Below are positions 23,301 through 36,850 of a stretch of 64,000 nt of DNA, one piece after another (the first letter of the stretch is position 1; every line of letters starts with the position of its first letter). The DNA comes from Casuarius casuarius. Its lineage: Eukaryota > Chordata > Aves > Casuariiformes > Casuariidae. The stretch spans positions 4,548,515-4,612,514 of the forward strand of contig PTFA01000020.1 of NCBI GenBank assembly GCA_003342895.1, read 5' to 3'. The notes under the pieces were generated by a model, which saw only the letters and a list, made by a program, of their open reading frames with translations, was not told where the DNA came from and made no database searches. A program made the translations under genes and the position numbers.

Positions 23301-26300
23301 TTTCCTGATGAGACTGGGGAAGGATGTGGCTCTTGAAATCATCAGCTTCTGCAAAATCTAGCCTTTAATTTAAACAAAACAAAACAAAAAATCCGGCCCT
23401 TGTGGCCGCACAGATAACTTTCCAAATGTGACCCACTGCAGTGCTGTGTTTCTGAGGCTGCAGCCAGGCTGCTCCTGTTGTTCCCAAGAAGCAGCACAGC
23501 GAAATCAATAAGACTCATTAACGATGATCAGTACCCTGTGGGCAAGCAGAACTGACGAGAGCCCTGCCAGTTCTGCCCTTGTGCACTTACGTGGGGGAGC
23601 GCGGATTGGCGGCAACGGCAGATTTCCCACTTGCTTGCACTGGGGAGCGAGAGGAGGTTGCAGGTCGAGTGCCCCAGGAAGGCCCAGCCACCGCATCCCG
23701 CAAGGGGTATCAGCATTTGCTCTAGTTGGAGGAGAGCTTGGCACTGTCACGGTCTCCTGGGCACGGGACTAGGTCCTTTTCTTTCTTTTTCAAAATCAGT
23801 GATTCACTGCCCTTCCCTGGACACCACCACAAGCTTTCTCACTTTCTGCCCCACCGCCAAGCTGGTGAGCCCATAAGCTTCAAGTCCTGAAACAAGCCCT
23901 GCCTGCAGCTGAGAGAGGAATGGGGAGCTGTAGCACAAAACAGAGTAGGCTTTTATGTAACGCAGGGTGTCCCAGATGCAATTTTCACACTCCTTACCCT
24001 GGCACAGTGATTAGAGAGTCTGCCACCCTCTGTCTCCCAATCTGTTGGTAGTGCACCACTGAGCAGGAAGGAGATGTTCTGGGGTCAACGAAGGGACCCA
24101 GTGGCTTCCTCAAGGTCTGCATCTCCCCAGCCCTCCTCCTGCTTCACTTGCTCCCTTCAGAGCAGAGCTGCTCGGGCGTGAAGCTGGCCCCGCGCCCCTC
24201 CTCTCTCCGACACGGCCCGGCACAAGCAGCAGGAGCAGATGTGCACACGCTGCCAGCACAGGGGAACTCCCCAGGAGGATTTCATTTCAGGATGAAATTA
24301 CTACTTTTTCTTTTTTTGAGATTCAGTCGCTTGAAGACGTACATTGCACACTTCTTACTTTTTAAAACACATTTCCCTGATTTAAGATGGTACCTCAGGA
24401 AGGCCTGATCGGTTTCCATCTTGGAGACTTGGCCGAAGGAGATGCAAAACACACAGTAACGTTTAAAGCAGCAAGTATTTCCTCCTTCCCATTCCCCTTG
24501 AATAAGAGGTGCCATGATACCATGGCTATACACTTACAGTTTGAGTGAATCATTCCTGAGAATAAAATAGCCTTTTCCAGAACCTAGGCCTACACAACAG
24601 AGAAAGTTTCCTCTTAATCAATATTACAGAAGAAAAATGTAATAAATTGATATCTGTACATCTGATGTCTGTAATCTGCTTAGATTAAAAACTCTGAATG
24701 TTCTTATGATTCACACTGTCAAGGGAAATGGAAGGATTGACAGAGTCTACATTTGTCAGGAAAAAAAGCAAGGGGAAAAAAATCCCCTAAGTGTTTCTCA
24801 AGCACAGTATCATCTCATCAGATGATGCACAGGGTGATGCCGAGGTAAAGGAAATGGAGAAAATGCCATTTCCTGCTTCATTTCCTCCAGAGAGGATCTG
24901 GAGCAAGTTTCATCAGATTAGAAATCCAAACAACCAGATTTAGACTAAATGTTATGTTTGCAGTTCCAGGCCTCCACAGGAAGTACCCTACAGGCAAACG
25001 GGCAGCGCGCTAGCTGTGCCACAGGTGAAGGGGTGGCGCAAAGTGGAAGAGGAGCAAGGGAAACTGGTGAGTGAGTAGTGGTGGCTGTCACCTCCTTCTT
25101 GCGGGCACAGGCTCCGCTACAGAAGTCAAGGTCACCAGCCAGGGAACAGCAGGGTTTTCAGGTTGTCAGTTACAGAAACAGGAGACAAAACTACCTTTTA
25201 GTTTCCAGAGCAATACAAACATTAAGGGAGCCTCAATTACACACATAAAGGAGTCAGATTTTGAAAACTGCCAAGTACCAAATCTCTGAACATCAGACCT
25301 TTGGGAATACCATTACCTCAAAATTAAGAGTCGCTTTTGGAAATTGTTTCCTGTTCCTGCCAGTGTAGGTCAATAACAACTGCCTTGAAATCAGCCATGT
25401 TAGACTGGCGTTGAGCTGTCACCAGTTGTACACATCTGCCAGGTGACGGTGCATAAAAATGGCAAAACAGTCATCAATTGCCCTTTATTTCAAAGACCAC
25501 ATCTAATGGGAACATTATTATATACCCAAACGTTAATAAACTTACATCAGAAGCTGCTGACTACATTTGTTTTCTGCTGGGCTCTTTAAGAAGTCTGAAG
25601 AATAGAGGCAAATTGGATGCTACTCATATCCCGAGGCACTTTGCAAAAGCACCCTGGTACTGGCCCAAGGGGCAGGATTTGGAGACGCGCACAAGCAATT
25701 TAGGAGCTTTGGGACTGTGACAGACAAGGGAGGACAGTCTGGTTTCAAGCAGCAGGAAACATTCCCACCACCAGCCATTTGCTCTGTCCCACACTGGAAC
25801 ATTTGTGCTGGACCTCGGTCACCTCCCAACATCACTGGATTTCACAGTACAGTTAAAACAAACTGGAAAGCGTACTAGCTTACCTTACAATGCCTCACTG
25901 AAATCTGAAATCTCACCGCAAGGAGCTCAGGGTCTGATTGACAAGGCCATGAGATGCCTGTGTGGCACTTCTGTCAGCCACTTCAAACCAAGAGATCTTC
26001 GCTTCTCTAGCACAGTCCTCAGTCGCTTTTCCAAAATGGATTCTGGTGCTTTTCCAAATAAAGCATGGGTGGCAGAGCCATTAGGGTGCTTTAAGATGTT
26101 TCACTCACAGTGAGGCTAAAGTCTGTGGCACAAGGACTGGATCTGGCCTGCAAGGCAGTTAATTCTTTGTGCCCAAGTCAGCCGGGCAAGCACGTTACTG
26201 CGTGTGCTCTCTTCAGTAGGCACTCCCGTGTCCTGAGCACCGGCAGTTGGCTTCGTGAAAAGGGCCCTGGTTGATCAGCGTACCCAGCATTTTTCCTTCA

Positions 26301-27823
26301 AATAAATGGAACAATTATCCCCTCTGGACAGGGATGCCAGGATTTATAAATCCTACAGTGTAGATTTAGGGGAATCAGGTATTACAGGTAGATTTAAGGT
26401 AATTTTTACAGCATATGCTTCCTCTTTTCTCTGTTACTTGCTCAGATGATCAGAGAAATGGTTAATAATGTTAAACAGTATCAATAGTACTGAACTGCTC
26501 TGATTAATGCAGTAGTAACTTCTGAGGGATCAAAACTCAAAAGCCAACCCAGAACTCAGATCTCAAAACAATTTTTGGGAGGCCATGCTGCTCGCAGACA
26601 GCTAATACAGACGCTCGCAAGAAACCTCACCCAGCTCTGATACAGGTACCCAAGTCCCCTCCACGTCAGTTCAGGCTCCACATAGTTACACAAAGCCTCA
26701 CTGTAGCCCAAACAAATCCAGCTTATGTTTCCTTGGACATGCAGTTGGGGTGCTCTTTTTATATGTGACATACTGTCAGACACCTCTTTTGCTCATGACA
26801 GTCTCCTCCCTCTCCCCCAGTGCACCCTAAAGCATACGGATGTGCAAGAAAGTTCACTATACACTTCAGATCTTTGCTGGTTATCTGATTTGCACCTGTT
26901 CAGTTGTAGGGTATTTCTGCCTTGCATCTGCTCTGCACGAGGAGATGCTGTAGGGAGCTTCTGCAAAAAATGGGTGGATATAATGTTCCTCTCAGCACTT
27001 CTGTATTACTAGCCAGGTTCTAGCTATAAAATTGACAACTTTTGCATTATATGTACATGTTGTATTTCCTGCCATTCTCCTCTGGAAACACGCACACAGA
27101 TTCTAGCAACCGCAGCGTTGCACAGACTGAAAGACAAACAGCACACATCTATTCAAGGCCTTCACTGCAAGTCCTCCTAGTAAAAGCTGAGGTGACTTGA
27201 ACAAGTGATTGCTCTGAACCAGAACCCTCAGAACTGAAATATTCCTGTGCTGGACAGAAATCCAGATTCTGCTCTNCCCTTCACATGAATCCTCTACCGC
27301 GGTAACACCTGCGCATGGAAACCAGGACAAGCAGCACAGGCACGCTAAGCCGGCAGCCTTTTGGGCTGCCTGATCTTGGCAACTAATTCTGATGACAGCT
27401 TCTGCCTGCCCACTCCTTGCTGGCCAAACCGACCTCAGGAAGCTGGCAGATTTTGCAAGTAACACAGCAGTGGCGAAGACTCAGCTCCATCAGGAACCAG
27501 TGGCCTTGTGTCAGCCGTGACCACAATCCAGCTGCGAATGCCACAGAATTAGAGAAAACAACTTGCACTTTGCGGGTAGCCCCCCCAGCCCCCATTTTGA
27601 TTACTCGGTCTTCCGGGAGGGACTTTATCTTCCTTCCGGGCTACAAAGCATCCCTGCCAGGGCGCCGATACAAAGGGACCCAGGAGCTAACGAGCCGCTA
27701 TTGTTTTAGTCAGAAAAGTCCCCTCAGATGAATAAGTGACAGGAGGGAAGAGGAAGCCCCACGGAGCAAAAGCACACAAAGCCTGCCCTGGTGCCAGCGC
27801 TGCTTCTCCAGCTCCTACTCTTG
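20305..27823. other. Intron, no genes recognised; several GC-rich and T-rich patches
   Basis: A T-rich tract lies at about 21855-21903, followed by GC-rich DNA at 21990-22140 and 22260-22520. GGGAGG- and CTCC-rich stretches lie near 23570-23720 and 24130-24260. A YGTGGGAA-like partial site is near 23625. Frames up to 127 codons have no recognisable content. One ambiguous base is at 27276. Confidence 0.55.
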
Positions 27824-27851
27824 GTTATTTCTGAAACGTTTCGGAAATAAC
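27824..27851. repeat. 28-bp palindrome, 13 of 14 base pairs matched, no spacer
   Basis: Left arm GTTATTTCTGAAAC, right arm GTTTCGGAAATAAC. The only unmatched pair is T27832/G27843, which could still wobble-pair as RNA. The centre is AAACGTTT. It contains GAAAC/GTTTC in both orientations, loosely like IRF/STAT half-sites. The structure is seen directly; any role is inference. Confidence 0.9.
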
Positions 27852-30349
27852 GGAAACCCAGCGTTGATTTTAAGAAGGCAGAAAAGGGGAAGAGCCTCTC
27901 CTCCTCTCCCCCCCGTTCAGTTTGCCAGGCCAGCCACCCGCTCTGCCGCTCTGCACACCGGCTCTGCCAGCGCTGGGGCTCTGCCGAGGCGGCAGCGCCC
28001 GGAGCAGCGCCCGTGAATGCCTGGCACTGTCGCGCTTGCCTCTCCTGGGCCCTTCACCAGCAATGGGTGGTTTAGCCTGCTGTATACTCCTTGTTGTTCG
28101 CAGGCAGGATAACCTATGCTGGCTAAATATTTACCTGATCTAATTTTCCCAGTCAAACTTCAGGTCTGATAAACACATTAGAGTAACAGGCTGCTCTTGA
28201 CCTTTCATGCCTTTCTGCTTCCCAAGGTTGACGCTGGGTTTGTTTGCAAACCAGAACCTAGCTGTTGCTGCAGCAGAGTCTAGGAAGAGAAGACAAAAAA
28301 GAGCAACTTTTACCTTAGACCTTCCATACTTCTGGTCCCTGCTGGAAATACACACACCAGAAACAGCCTCGAGTTTCCAGCACTCCTTATAGGAGGAAGG
28401 AAGGCAGGCAGGCAGGAGGCAGACAGAGTATCATTCTCTCTAGTGCTTCTCCGCTTTTCCTTTCCACACATCTCTGCTTCTCCAGGGAGCTGGAGGAGAG
28501 AAAGTCTCAAGGTGCCTATTTTCCACCTGGCCATTCCTGCCAGACCAGGCCCTGAGGTACCAGCATCGACCTTGCAATGAAGTAGCAATACATTAACAAG
28601 ACACTGAGTAAAGTTAATACAGGTGTCCTTGGAGTGGCATACTCATATTGGGACCAGGAGTAAGGAGATTTTTTCTTTTTTTCCACAAAAAACCCCCACA
28701 GCACTCTCACTTAAAATCACCTTATATGCAGAGAGGCTGCAGAAGGCTTTGAAGAGCAGAGAGGGGACAGAGAGGGACTGGCAACACACAGAAATATTAT
28801 CAAAGCCCGTGCCTGGTAGCCCTGCCTCAGGAGCACTGCTCAGCACCATCCAGCCCAATCCACAGAGCAAGGCCCTTCACCCACAGAGAACTGTGTTTAG
28901 CAAAGAATTTCTCTGCTTTGCCGTTTACCTAATGTCCTGGGTAAGGTTTTAGTCTATTTGAGTCTAACTTATTCTACGAAGATACCGTCCCATCAATCAT
29001 CCATTTCAGTCCCCTCTCTTCCAAAAGCTTTGGCCCTCTTTGGAGGAGTTCTGTTACATAGCCCACACAAACACAAGCCTCTCATTTTCTCTTTTTTTCC
29101 AGCCAAATATTCTGTTAATCCTTGCTAGTTTATTATTTTGACTCATAACAATCAGATTGTTATGCAGTTCTTAATTGCAATAAGAATTGTCTAGAGATTA
29201 ATGCTTAGATCTCAGTGACAGAAAGGTTTTTTCAATGTCTTAGATTATGTTTAAAGAAACAGATAAACATACTAAAGTTGTTCTAGGCAAAATATTCACC
29301 ATACTTTCCCACATGATGCCACTTTTTGTTTTGGCATACTATCAGCAAAATAAAAACAAAATTATAAAGGTCTTGGCTCTGTTTTTACATTGTCTTAGAA
29401 AAGGTAAGCACAGAATCAGAACATCAGTATTTGGCCCATAATTAATAAACTCAGTTCAGCAAATTCTTTCCTTTACTGTGAGAAATATTGTCTGAGCCAA
29501 CAGTCCGAAATCCCAGCGAAACCAAGGACGAGCGAGGTTTATTTGTTCAAGTCGCAGATAGCAGCACTACTCGAGAAAGTTCCAGGAGACTTTCAGTGTT
29601 TCGGAGATGAGGGAGCGTTTCGTCCTTTGGATCGGAAGCGAGCACCCTCCTCGGGGGAGGGCTGCCACGATAATGTCAAGACACAGCCGAGCAACACTGC
29701 GCATAGACAAAATACCACCTCATGTTCCTGAACTGTTTTACCCGCCCCCAGCCATCAAGGTTGTTTGTTATTATGGCCATATAGCTATTTTCGAGTAAGA
29801 TGCTCAAATGTCTTTGAGCACGGTGCTATCTAAATTAAAAATGGTTTCAATTATAATTATTTGCAACTGGAATCTCTCTCTGTGGGGATTTTGCAAATGC
29901 CTCTTGTGTCAATTTCTGCTCATCAGGTGAGCAGGCACCCTAGAAGCCTTGCACCATGCTAATAGGAGAAATTTCTGCAAATCCCACGGGAGCAGGAAAA
30001 CAGTTTACCTTAGATATAATGTAACAATATAAATTCATGTAAGAGCTTGGCAGAAAGAAGAATTTCTACTAGGTGTCAAGCTTCTGTACTGCATAATCTA
30101 TCATCAAATCTAGAAGACATCTGGCCAATTATTTTATTTTCCTTTTAAAAAACGAAGTGGAAAAATAAAAGCAAGTTTAAAATTCACATTACAATTTGCA
30201 AAAGAGAAAATAATGTTTCTTTCAGCAAGTCATGTCATATTTACTTTTTAGCATAGCGTGTTGACAAATTAAATATTTTTCCAGAAAACTTCTTCACTAC
30301 CACTAAANAGATTTGGGTTGTTTTTCATATTATGGCTGCCCCTATCTTT

Positions 30350-30388
30350 AAAAAAAAAAAAAAAAAAAAGAAGAAGAAGAAAAAAAAA
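30350..30388. repeat. A-rich microsatellite with (GAA)n core
   Basis: About 20 A, then GAAGAAGAAGA, then 8 A. It could be a simple repeat or the poly(A) remnant of an old retroposition; no recognisable retroposed body lies beside it. Confidence 0.9.
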
Positions 30389-31500
30389 GCACTAAGCAAA
30401 GCAAATGCTGCATACTTTGCATTATTTTGCTTCTTTAAGGAATCCTTTCCTAGTGGCTGACTGAAACTGGACGTACAAATGCCTTTATGTGACCACACAC
30501 CAAAACACACCTCAGCTCTGCTCGACTTTGCCAGCNCTGCAGCCCGCATAGGACGCTTCGCCTTTCTCCACGGGGCAACTGCAGCCGCGTCATGCCCGGT
30601 GCCTCCAGCCCGCGCAGCGCTGCACCCCGTGCTGCACCTTCGCAGGACAAAACGCGCCTTGGAGCCTGCCTGCCCACCACCTCCCTCACCGCCTCCCGCG
30701 AATGCCAGCCCTGCTGCTGCACGTGCCACCCTAGCATGCTGGCGGGAGAAACGTATGCACCTTCCTCCTTCAGTCTGAAAGGAGCCCCTCCGACGTCGCA
30801 ATGTCCACTCAAGGCCACTTCTGCTCCCCACGCTTGCGCTTCTCTGCGCTTCCCGTGCTTGGTTGCAGCACGTCGTGCTGCTCCGGTGTGGAAGGACCCT
30901 TGAAATCAAGGGAAACGCTTTCAGCGGGTAACATTGCCTTTCTCTGCGTATCTTTGCAGCTGCTCTAGGCTTGAGGACTTCACACACAACTAACTACGCA
31001 GAGGTACCACGGGTTCAGGTCTTCGCGAGCTAGTGAAGAGTCGAAGCACACACCGGGTGCTGGCGCAAAGCCCTGAAACACCCTCCTGCAGCACGGCATC
31101 TACGGCAAGGCCATTTTCTCCGGAAATAGCTTTAATGGGTGCTCAGGCCTGCAGAGTATTTGAGCACTTTCTGAAAGGTGCCAGGTGTCCCTCACAGCTA
31201 CGGATGTAGTTTTGACTATGAGCCTCACCCTAAGTAACATTCAGACTATGGAAGTTGCGCCACCTTAATAAGAAATGCGAATCCCCCCAGAGCGCACAGT
31301 TTGAGCAGAGGTCAGGCTTTTTTACACTGCTTAAACTAACACTCTTTCCCTACACGTGATGCACACCGCATGATTTACTCTGCATGTGCACACAGTAAGG
31401 AGACGGACAACTGCACTGAAAGAGGGAGAGGCCTTGAGAAAAAAAACCGAAAAACCACAGTATGACTAGAGTAACTCATACCCAGACAAGGGAAGATTAA

Positions 31501-31505
<5 letters not shown>

Positions 31506-31535
<30 letters not shown>
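31506..31535. repeat. (CA)15 microsatellite
   Basis: Perfect dinucleotide repeat of 30 bp, likely polymorphic in length. Confidence 0.97.
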
Positions 31536-31539
<4 letters not shown>

Positions 31540-33555
31540 CTATCTTTGGCATTTCCTGACTTTTAAGCATTTTCCTTTGCAACCTTAACCTCCTTTGCTG
31601 TTCAGGTACAACCCGTGTAGATCGCGAGCTCTCTACCACCACATTTCAGGTGCAACAGCTCTGCTGTTATCTGGAGCAGAGCATGCCAGCCTCTGCAAAC
31701 CACGTCGTGATTTCGTGATAAGGACAAAAGTCTCCCTACAGCTTGGCAATTATTGTAAAGAGCTAGCAGTTATCTCTTTAAGGCAGGGAGTCTGAATCAC
31801 AGGTACTTTTTCATTGTTTATGGATTTAAAACTCACTATTTTTCTATTGTAATCCTCTAGCAGTTACCCAATGCAGCAAAAGCGTATCCACATTAAAATC
31901 TTAACAGATAACTTGGGGTATAATGGAAAAGTGAACTGCAAGTTACAGGGGGGAAAAAAAGGAACAGCAACTGACTACGCCTTCCTCCTGACATTGATTC
32001 ATTTCAGCTGGTGAGGAGCTAAGAGCAGGGAGCTGCACAACTACTATCGCTGCTTCGTCAGAGGATCCTTCTCAAGTTCCACTGAACCCATTTCAACTCC
32101 CGCTGCTGTTACAAAAGCATCATAAAAATAGCAACAAAACTGTGCTTTTTGAAGTAAGCAGTGCAGAAAAATATCCTTCACAAAAGCAAAGTTTGCAGCA
32201 TGCTGTAATTAAGCTCACATCCTGACAGTGGGAGCATGAAGTTTTATTCTAAATATAGCCAAAGTCTCTTCAGTGTACAAATGCCTTCTTTTAATGCAAA
32301 ATTTACAAAATTAGTCATTATAAGTCAGCACTCTCCTAGGAATTCTTAACAAAATTTTTCGGCTTTAATGTAGAGAGCTTTATAGCAGGGATTTAATGTA
32401 GTCTCTAGTGTCAGGAAACAAATAATTTTGGTTTGTTTACCCATTGCCTCTACACCACTGGCAGTACGGCAGGCACTACACACCGGCAGGGGGATGGACT
32501 CTCTGCCAGGACTGACAGCTCGAGCAGACAGCAGCGTGTACAGAGCACAACAGGTAGACAAATCCCTTGGCTTTTCCCCTAACATCCATCTCTTTTCCCA
32601 GCTTTCAGCACCTGTTTCTCACGGTGTTTTACCTTTAGTTGGCAAGGCAGCAAAGACTCCATCAGCTTTGGGTTGTCTTTGTTGAGTTCAGTCTGAAGCA
32701 CAGTTTTAAGCCAGCTCAGGCTAACTCATACTAAAATGCAGTTTGGCTGGCTAGCTTGAATGAGACCAGACCAAGTTTAAAACAAGTTTGGAAACCATGT
32801 TCTTAAATAGAAATCTCTAATATAGTTCAGGTCCAAATCCTGATCCTAACTGCATCAGTTGAAGGCAGAAAAATTATTATTTTCCATGAAGAAAATGCCC
32901 TGTGATTCCAGAGATACGAGATTCTGGCCTGTTTTTTCTCTTTGGGTTTTGGGTTGGGTGGTAGGCCTCACCCTGGGTCCTACACCATTTATGCAGCAGA
33001 CAGGGAACCAGAAGCTCCACGTCAGTGTTCATGTCACAGGAGCTTCCCTTGGGTAGCATATGTGGCGGGTGAGTGGCCCAGCTCCTGGTGAGAGCTGTTA
33101 CAGAGGTGGACTTGGCCTCAAGGTAGCAGGACACAAGGCAGAATGGGTGTTTTCAACAAGGTGTGCACTTTAACTGCTTCAGACAGCTGCAATGGCTTGA
33201 AAGCAGCTGGGTAAACTCCTATAAAAATAGAAACAGGCTCCCAGCAAAATCCATTTTTGATTGAGTCCAGCCTACCCCTCCTCTGCACTGTGTAAACTGA
33301 GCTGAGCCTCTGGCAACGTGCAGCTCAAAGCTGGGCTCTGGGGTTTGTCTCCAATTTCATTTACTCGTGCAGCACCTATGCAGGTTTGGTGAAAGCAAGA
33401 TCCAGCTTTTCAGCTGAAACGTTCTCAAAGCCATGTAGCTCCATGCGTGCAGGCTAACCAAACCACGCTGAACCTGCAGGAAAATGCCAGGGACATGGGG
33501 ATACCATGGTGATCCTACTACATGCTGATACGCACACGTATTTAGAAGAGAAGCC

Positions 33556-34308
33556 TTGTGCCCCACTCTGTATTGCCCCATTTGCCCCCAGCCCTACCTG
33601 TACCTCCCCTTCTGCCCTCCCTCGCGGCCGGCACCTTCCCTGTGTGCCGCGCAGGGCTGCTCCGGCAGGCAGCCTCTGACACCGAGCAGCACACTGCGCA
33701 GCATCTACAATGTTTCCCTTCCTAAAGACGGGCCTAACAATGACGACAGGAACAGCGGACCGGTGGGTCCTCCTGTGATCCCCACACCATGCCAGGGTCA
33801 GCCAAACAATCGGACTGGAAAAACAGGATCCAGCGCGCTGCCCATGGCAGCTGCTCCGCTTGGAATTGTTGCTATTTCTCCCGCCCTGTACAGCCCGATG
33901 CACGCCGAACCACTCTGCTACTGCCAATATCCAAACTCACGTGGAAAAGTGAACTATGCTGTGGCCTGTATTATTGATCCTCTTAAAAAAAATTGTCCAA
34001 GCCCTCTAATTCGCAAGAGGCTCCAGACTGTGCCTGGAAGCTGTGAACGTGTCACGGAGAGCAAATCCACCATTTTCCCAAGGCTGTTTTCCTTGTGGTT
34101 CCTTCAGCAGCATGCATGCATGCCTTCGGTGTTTACTGTCAGCAATTTTCAACGTGCTGACACGGCTAAAAGTGACCACAAAGCCAATGCAGGCAGGCAA
34201 AGAGAAGAAACAGAAGTGGAAACGTTAGGAGGTGCAGACTCAAACTTTGCAGTTCTGCAGCAGCAGCTACCAAGGCAGCCAGACTATGGCAAGGAAGAAC
34301 GCGACTAG
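33556..34308 (+). other. 250-codon open frame, not recognised, probably chance
   Basis: This is the longest open frame outside the MAML3 exon. It begins MCPTLYCPICPQPYLYLPFC and is Pro/Ser/Cys-rich early and mixed later. I see no domain, signal peptide, transmembrane pattern or repeat-element protein. It lies deep in the intron on the strand opposite to MAML3, in sequence of moderately raised GC. I regard it as non-coding, with low but non-zero chance of a lineage-specific transcript. Confidence 0.15.
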
Positions 34309-35298
34309 CACAACTTGGAGCAGCCTCACCTTTTTCCTCCTTTTTCATTAACCAATAGAGCTTTGTTCCTGATGTTGCTATTTTTGTGGCTGACGCATGC
34401 ACAGAGCGAAGGAGAGCGCCTTTCGCACTACGAGTGTTATATTTCTTTCCCTCCTATTGGCTTGTTCAGGGTGGCTGGGTTGTTTTTCCAGCAGCTTCAC
34501 AAACTTCTCCTCCCCAGTTTAACTCCAAGAGTAATTTTTGTTTTATATTTGCTTATTTTAAACAGCAATTGAAATATAAAGGAATAATGCAGGGCCTGAA
34601 AACAGCCTGGGAATGATTAATAAAAGCTTTACAAACATTGCCACAAAGTTTAGTCCCTAACTTGACCTGCTTTTGAATTACTGGAATCTAAATTGAGACA
34701 TGCAGATTTTCAAATGTCTATGCCTGAATTTTAAAATACTCTATGCAAAAATATTAATGAACCAGCAAAGGCATAAAAAGCACCCCTTAAGCTGAGATTT
34801 ATAACAACTTGCTCTTACTTTCACAAGCCAAACCTGTCAAGCCCTCCTTTCTGGGTGACTCTCCAGCACAGGCAAATGGAACAAACAGAACAAAGCCACG
34901 CGGGCTGTTGTTTCCTGTAATTCCCAAGCTGATGCAGAGTCTTTTTTTTAGAAAATGGAAAAAAATCAGATGAGGATTTTCTTACCATTCCACTGGAAAT
35001 AGCCCATCTGTGTGGAAAAGCTTTACTATAGTAACTTACAACAACACACATAAAAAGCTGTCCGTGGAACAGAAGTTTCCATTTCTCCCTAAGTTTGGTA
35101 TTCCTCCACCTTTACATTTGCATTATGATAAGGGTGATGGATGCTAAGTATCATAAATTCAAAGAAAACCTAGGAAATAAGGTGTTGATCATGCTTTAAA
35201 ACACTGCTAGGAAATAAACGTACCTATTTTTCCTTATTTTAGTGGTATTTCCAGTGTTAATAGGCATATATACACTAGGAAAAAAATTCTGGGGTCAC

Positions 35299-35359
35299 TA
35301 TATATGTGTGTGTGTATATATATACATATATATATATGTGTATATATATATATATATAA
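35299..35359. repeat. Mixed (TA)n/(TG)n microsatellite
   Basis: Alternating TA and TG dinucleotides over about 60 bp, with one CA step. The TA-rich part is self-complementary. Confidence 0.95.
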
Positions 35360-36559
35360 AAAAATGAATACACATACCACATAGCATCCAAATAGCAAGC
35401 ACTGGAAAAGCATTGGCACCTGAACATGTCCCTGAAGAGTTGTAACCAATTATAGATTTAATCCATAAATAATGGCAATGAATACTTTAAGTATCAGTAT
35501 TTTTGCGGGAGAGATACAGCATTTTGCAGAGGAAAAGAGAGTAACGAAGACTCCCGCTGGAAGGCATCCCTCNGCACGCTGGCGCTTTCAGGGAGCGCGT
35601 TCAATCTTCCCCGCGTTTGCCGACTGCATCTCCTCACCCCAAGCCCAGCACTGCGTGGCCTCCCTGTGCAGAGCGCCGACCAGCACCCCCAGCTACGATG
35701 ACGCATTTGGTGTCACGGAGCTGTTGGATGCCTGTGTCGTGATGGTCATCGCTTGCACGAGTGAGGAAACGGCACAACAGCATAGATTGCGCTGCCTCCC
35801 CGTCCTGTGAGGCTGTTTGTCTGGAATCGATAACTTCCCTTGCCAGGGTCCGACATCACAGCCTGCAGGATCAATTTGGAGGCATGATTTGATAGTTATG
35901 CTGCTGGGAACTCCTTGCAAATCCCAGCAGTGATTTAAGAGCTGTGCTAAGAGCAGAGCTGTGAACTCTACTGACTGGAAGCAAGATTCAAGGTTCCTGG
36001 AGAGCCTTTGAGCCTGGGCAGTGCACAACCACCACCAGCTGCTTACCAATGCCAAACGCAGAAACAGAGCAAACGCAGCCGCCCTGCTCAGGCTGCGCTC
36101 CGGGAGCGCTCGGCCTAGGTGAACGCTCTTCCCATCCGGTCTAACGAAGGCTACAACTCAGAAGGACAATTTGCCCTGGTGGAGCACCGCTCCGCGGTGG
36201 TTATACTGCTTCTTTTAACCACGTGGGCTCCTCTGCATCTATGGTCTCCTTGCATGGACTGAATGCTAATTCCTACACAGCTTCAGGTGAAAAAGNGCAA
36301 ACAAATTCCAGCACAGGTTAAAGGCTGCTAAGGGCCTGTATTCTTTAAAAACTTATTCAGAACCTGTTAAGGTAGCTAGCAAGAAAAAAGTCTGCATGGA
36401 AGGACAGGCAAGGCTGCTCTCTAGGAACCCTCTCTTTCTAAGCCAGACAAGATGTTCACCACCCCCACAGTATGAATTTCTGATTTCTTAAGAATTCCCT
36501 TACATATCCAGGGGTAAATATTGATAAGGGTCTTTTTTGGCCTAATAATTAATGAGGCA

Positions 36560-36850
36560 GGTACAAGTTGTCAGGGCCCTGAGGGCACTAATGAGCTTGA
36601 CTGTCCTTGCCCACTTCCCTGGGGCCTCCTCCCCGCCCAGGCCCAGGCCCCATTTCAGCCCCAGGGCCATCAGTCGCTGCCCTGCGCGCTGGCTCCGGCC
36701 TCACCACGGCCCTGCCCCTGCCCAGCCACGGCATGGCGGGACAGGCCCTGGCAGCCAGACCCAGCCCTGCCGCCACTGGGAGCCCCCGCTGACACCAACG
36801 CCCAGCCCCGGGGACCTGCTGGCCCAGGCGGTACCCTCACGTAAGTGCTG
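36560..36850. other. C-rich/GC-rich block, possibly a repeat
   Basis: The plus strand is very rich in CCC, CCAG and GGCC words (for example CCCAGGCCCAGGCCCC) and changes sharply to AT-rich DNA at both sides. Frames of about 60-107 codons in several phases reflect low stop density. No family could be named. Confidence 0.4.

Larger units (their letters stand above)
27852..33555. other. Intron, no genes recognised; microsatellites and a GC-rich patch
   Basis: Holds the A-rich tract at 30350 and the (CA)15 at 31506. CpG-rich DNA lies at about 30530-30880. AT-rich stretches lie near 29100-29500 and 30000-30300. Near 32825-32870, wording such as CCAAATCCTGATCC is faintly like an old amniote repeat. 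Ambiguous bases lie at 30308 and 30536. Confidence 0.55.

Noticed and set aside
23980..24070. Possible L2/MIR antisense piece (CAGTGATTAGAGAGTCTG)
   Set aside because: The single short similarity lacks the flanking order of motifs seen at 14935 or 41995.
30325..30987. 220-codon minus-strand open frame
   Set aside because: Its tail is translated from the A-rich/GAA tract and the rest from CpG-rich sequence, it crosses an ambiguous base, and it has no recognisable domain.
34350..34460. CCAAT and inverted CCAAT as a promoter
   Set aside because: The two boxes are about 100 bp apart without a TATA box, initiator or dense CpG; this is expected by chance in 64 kb.
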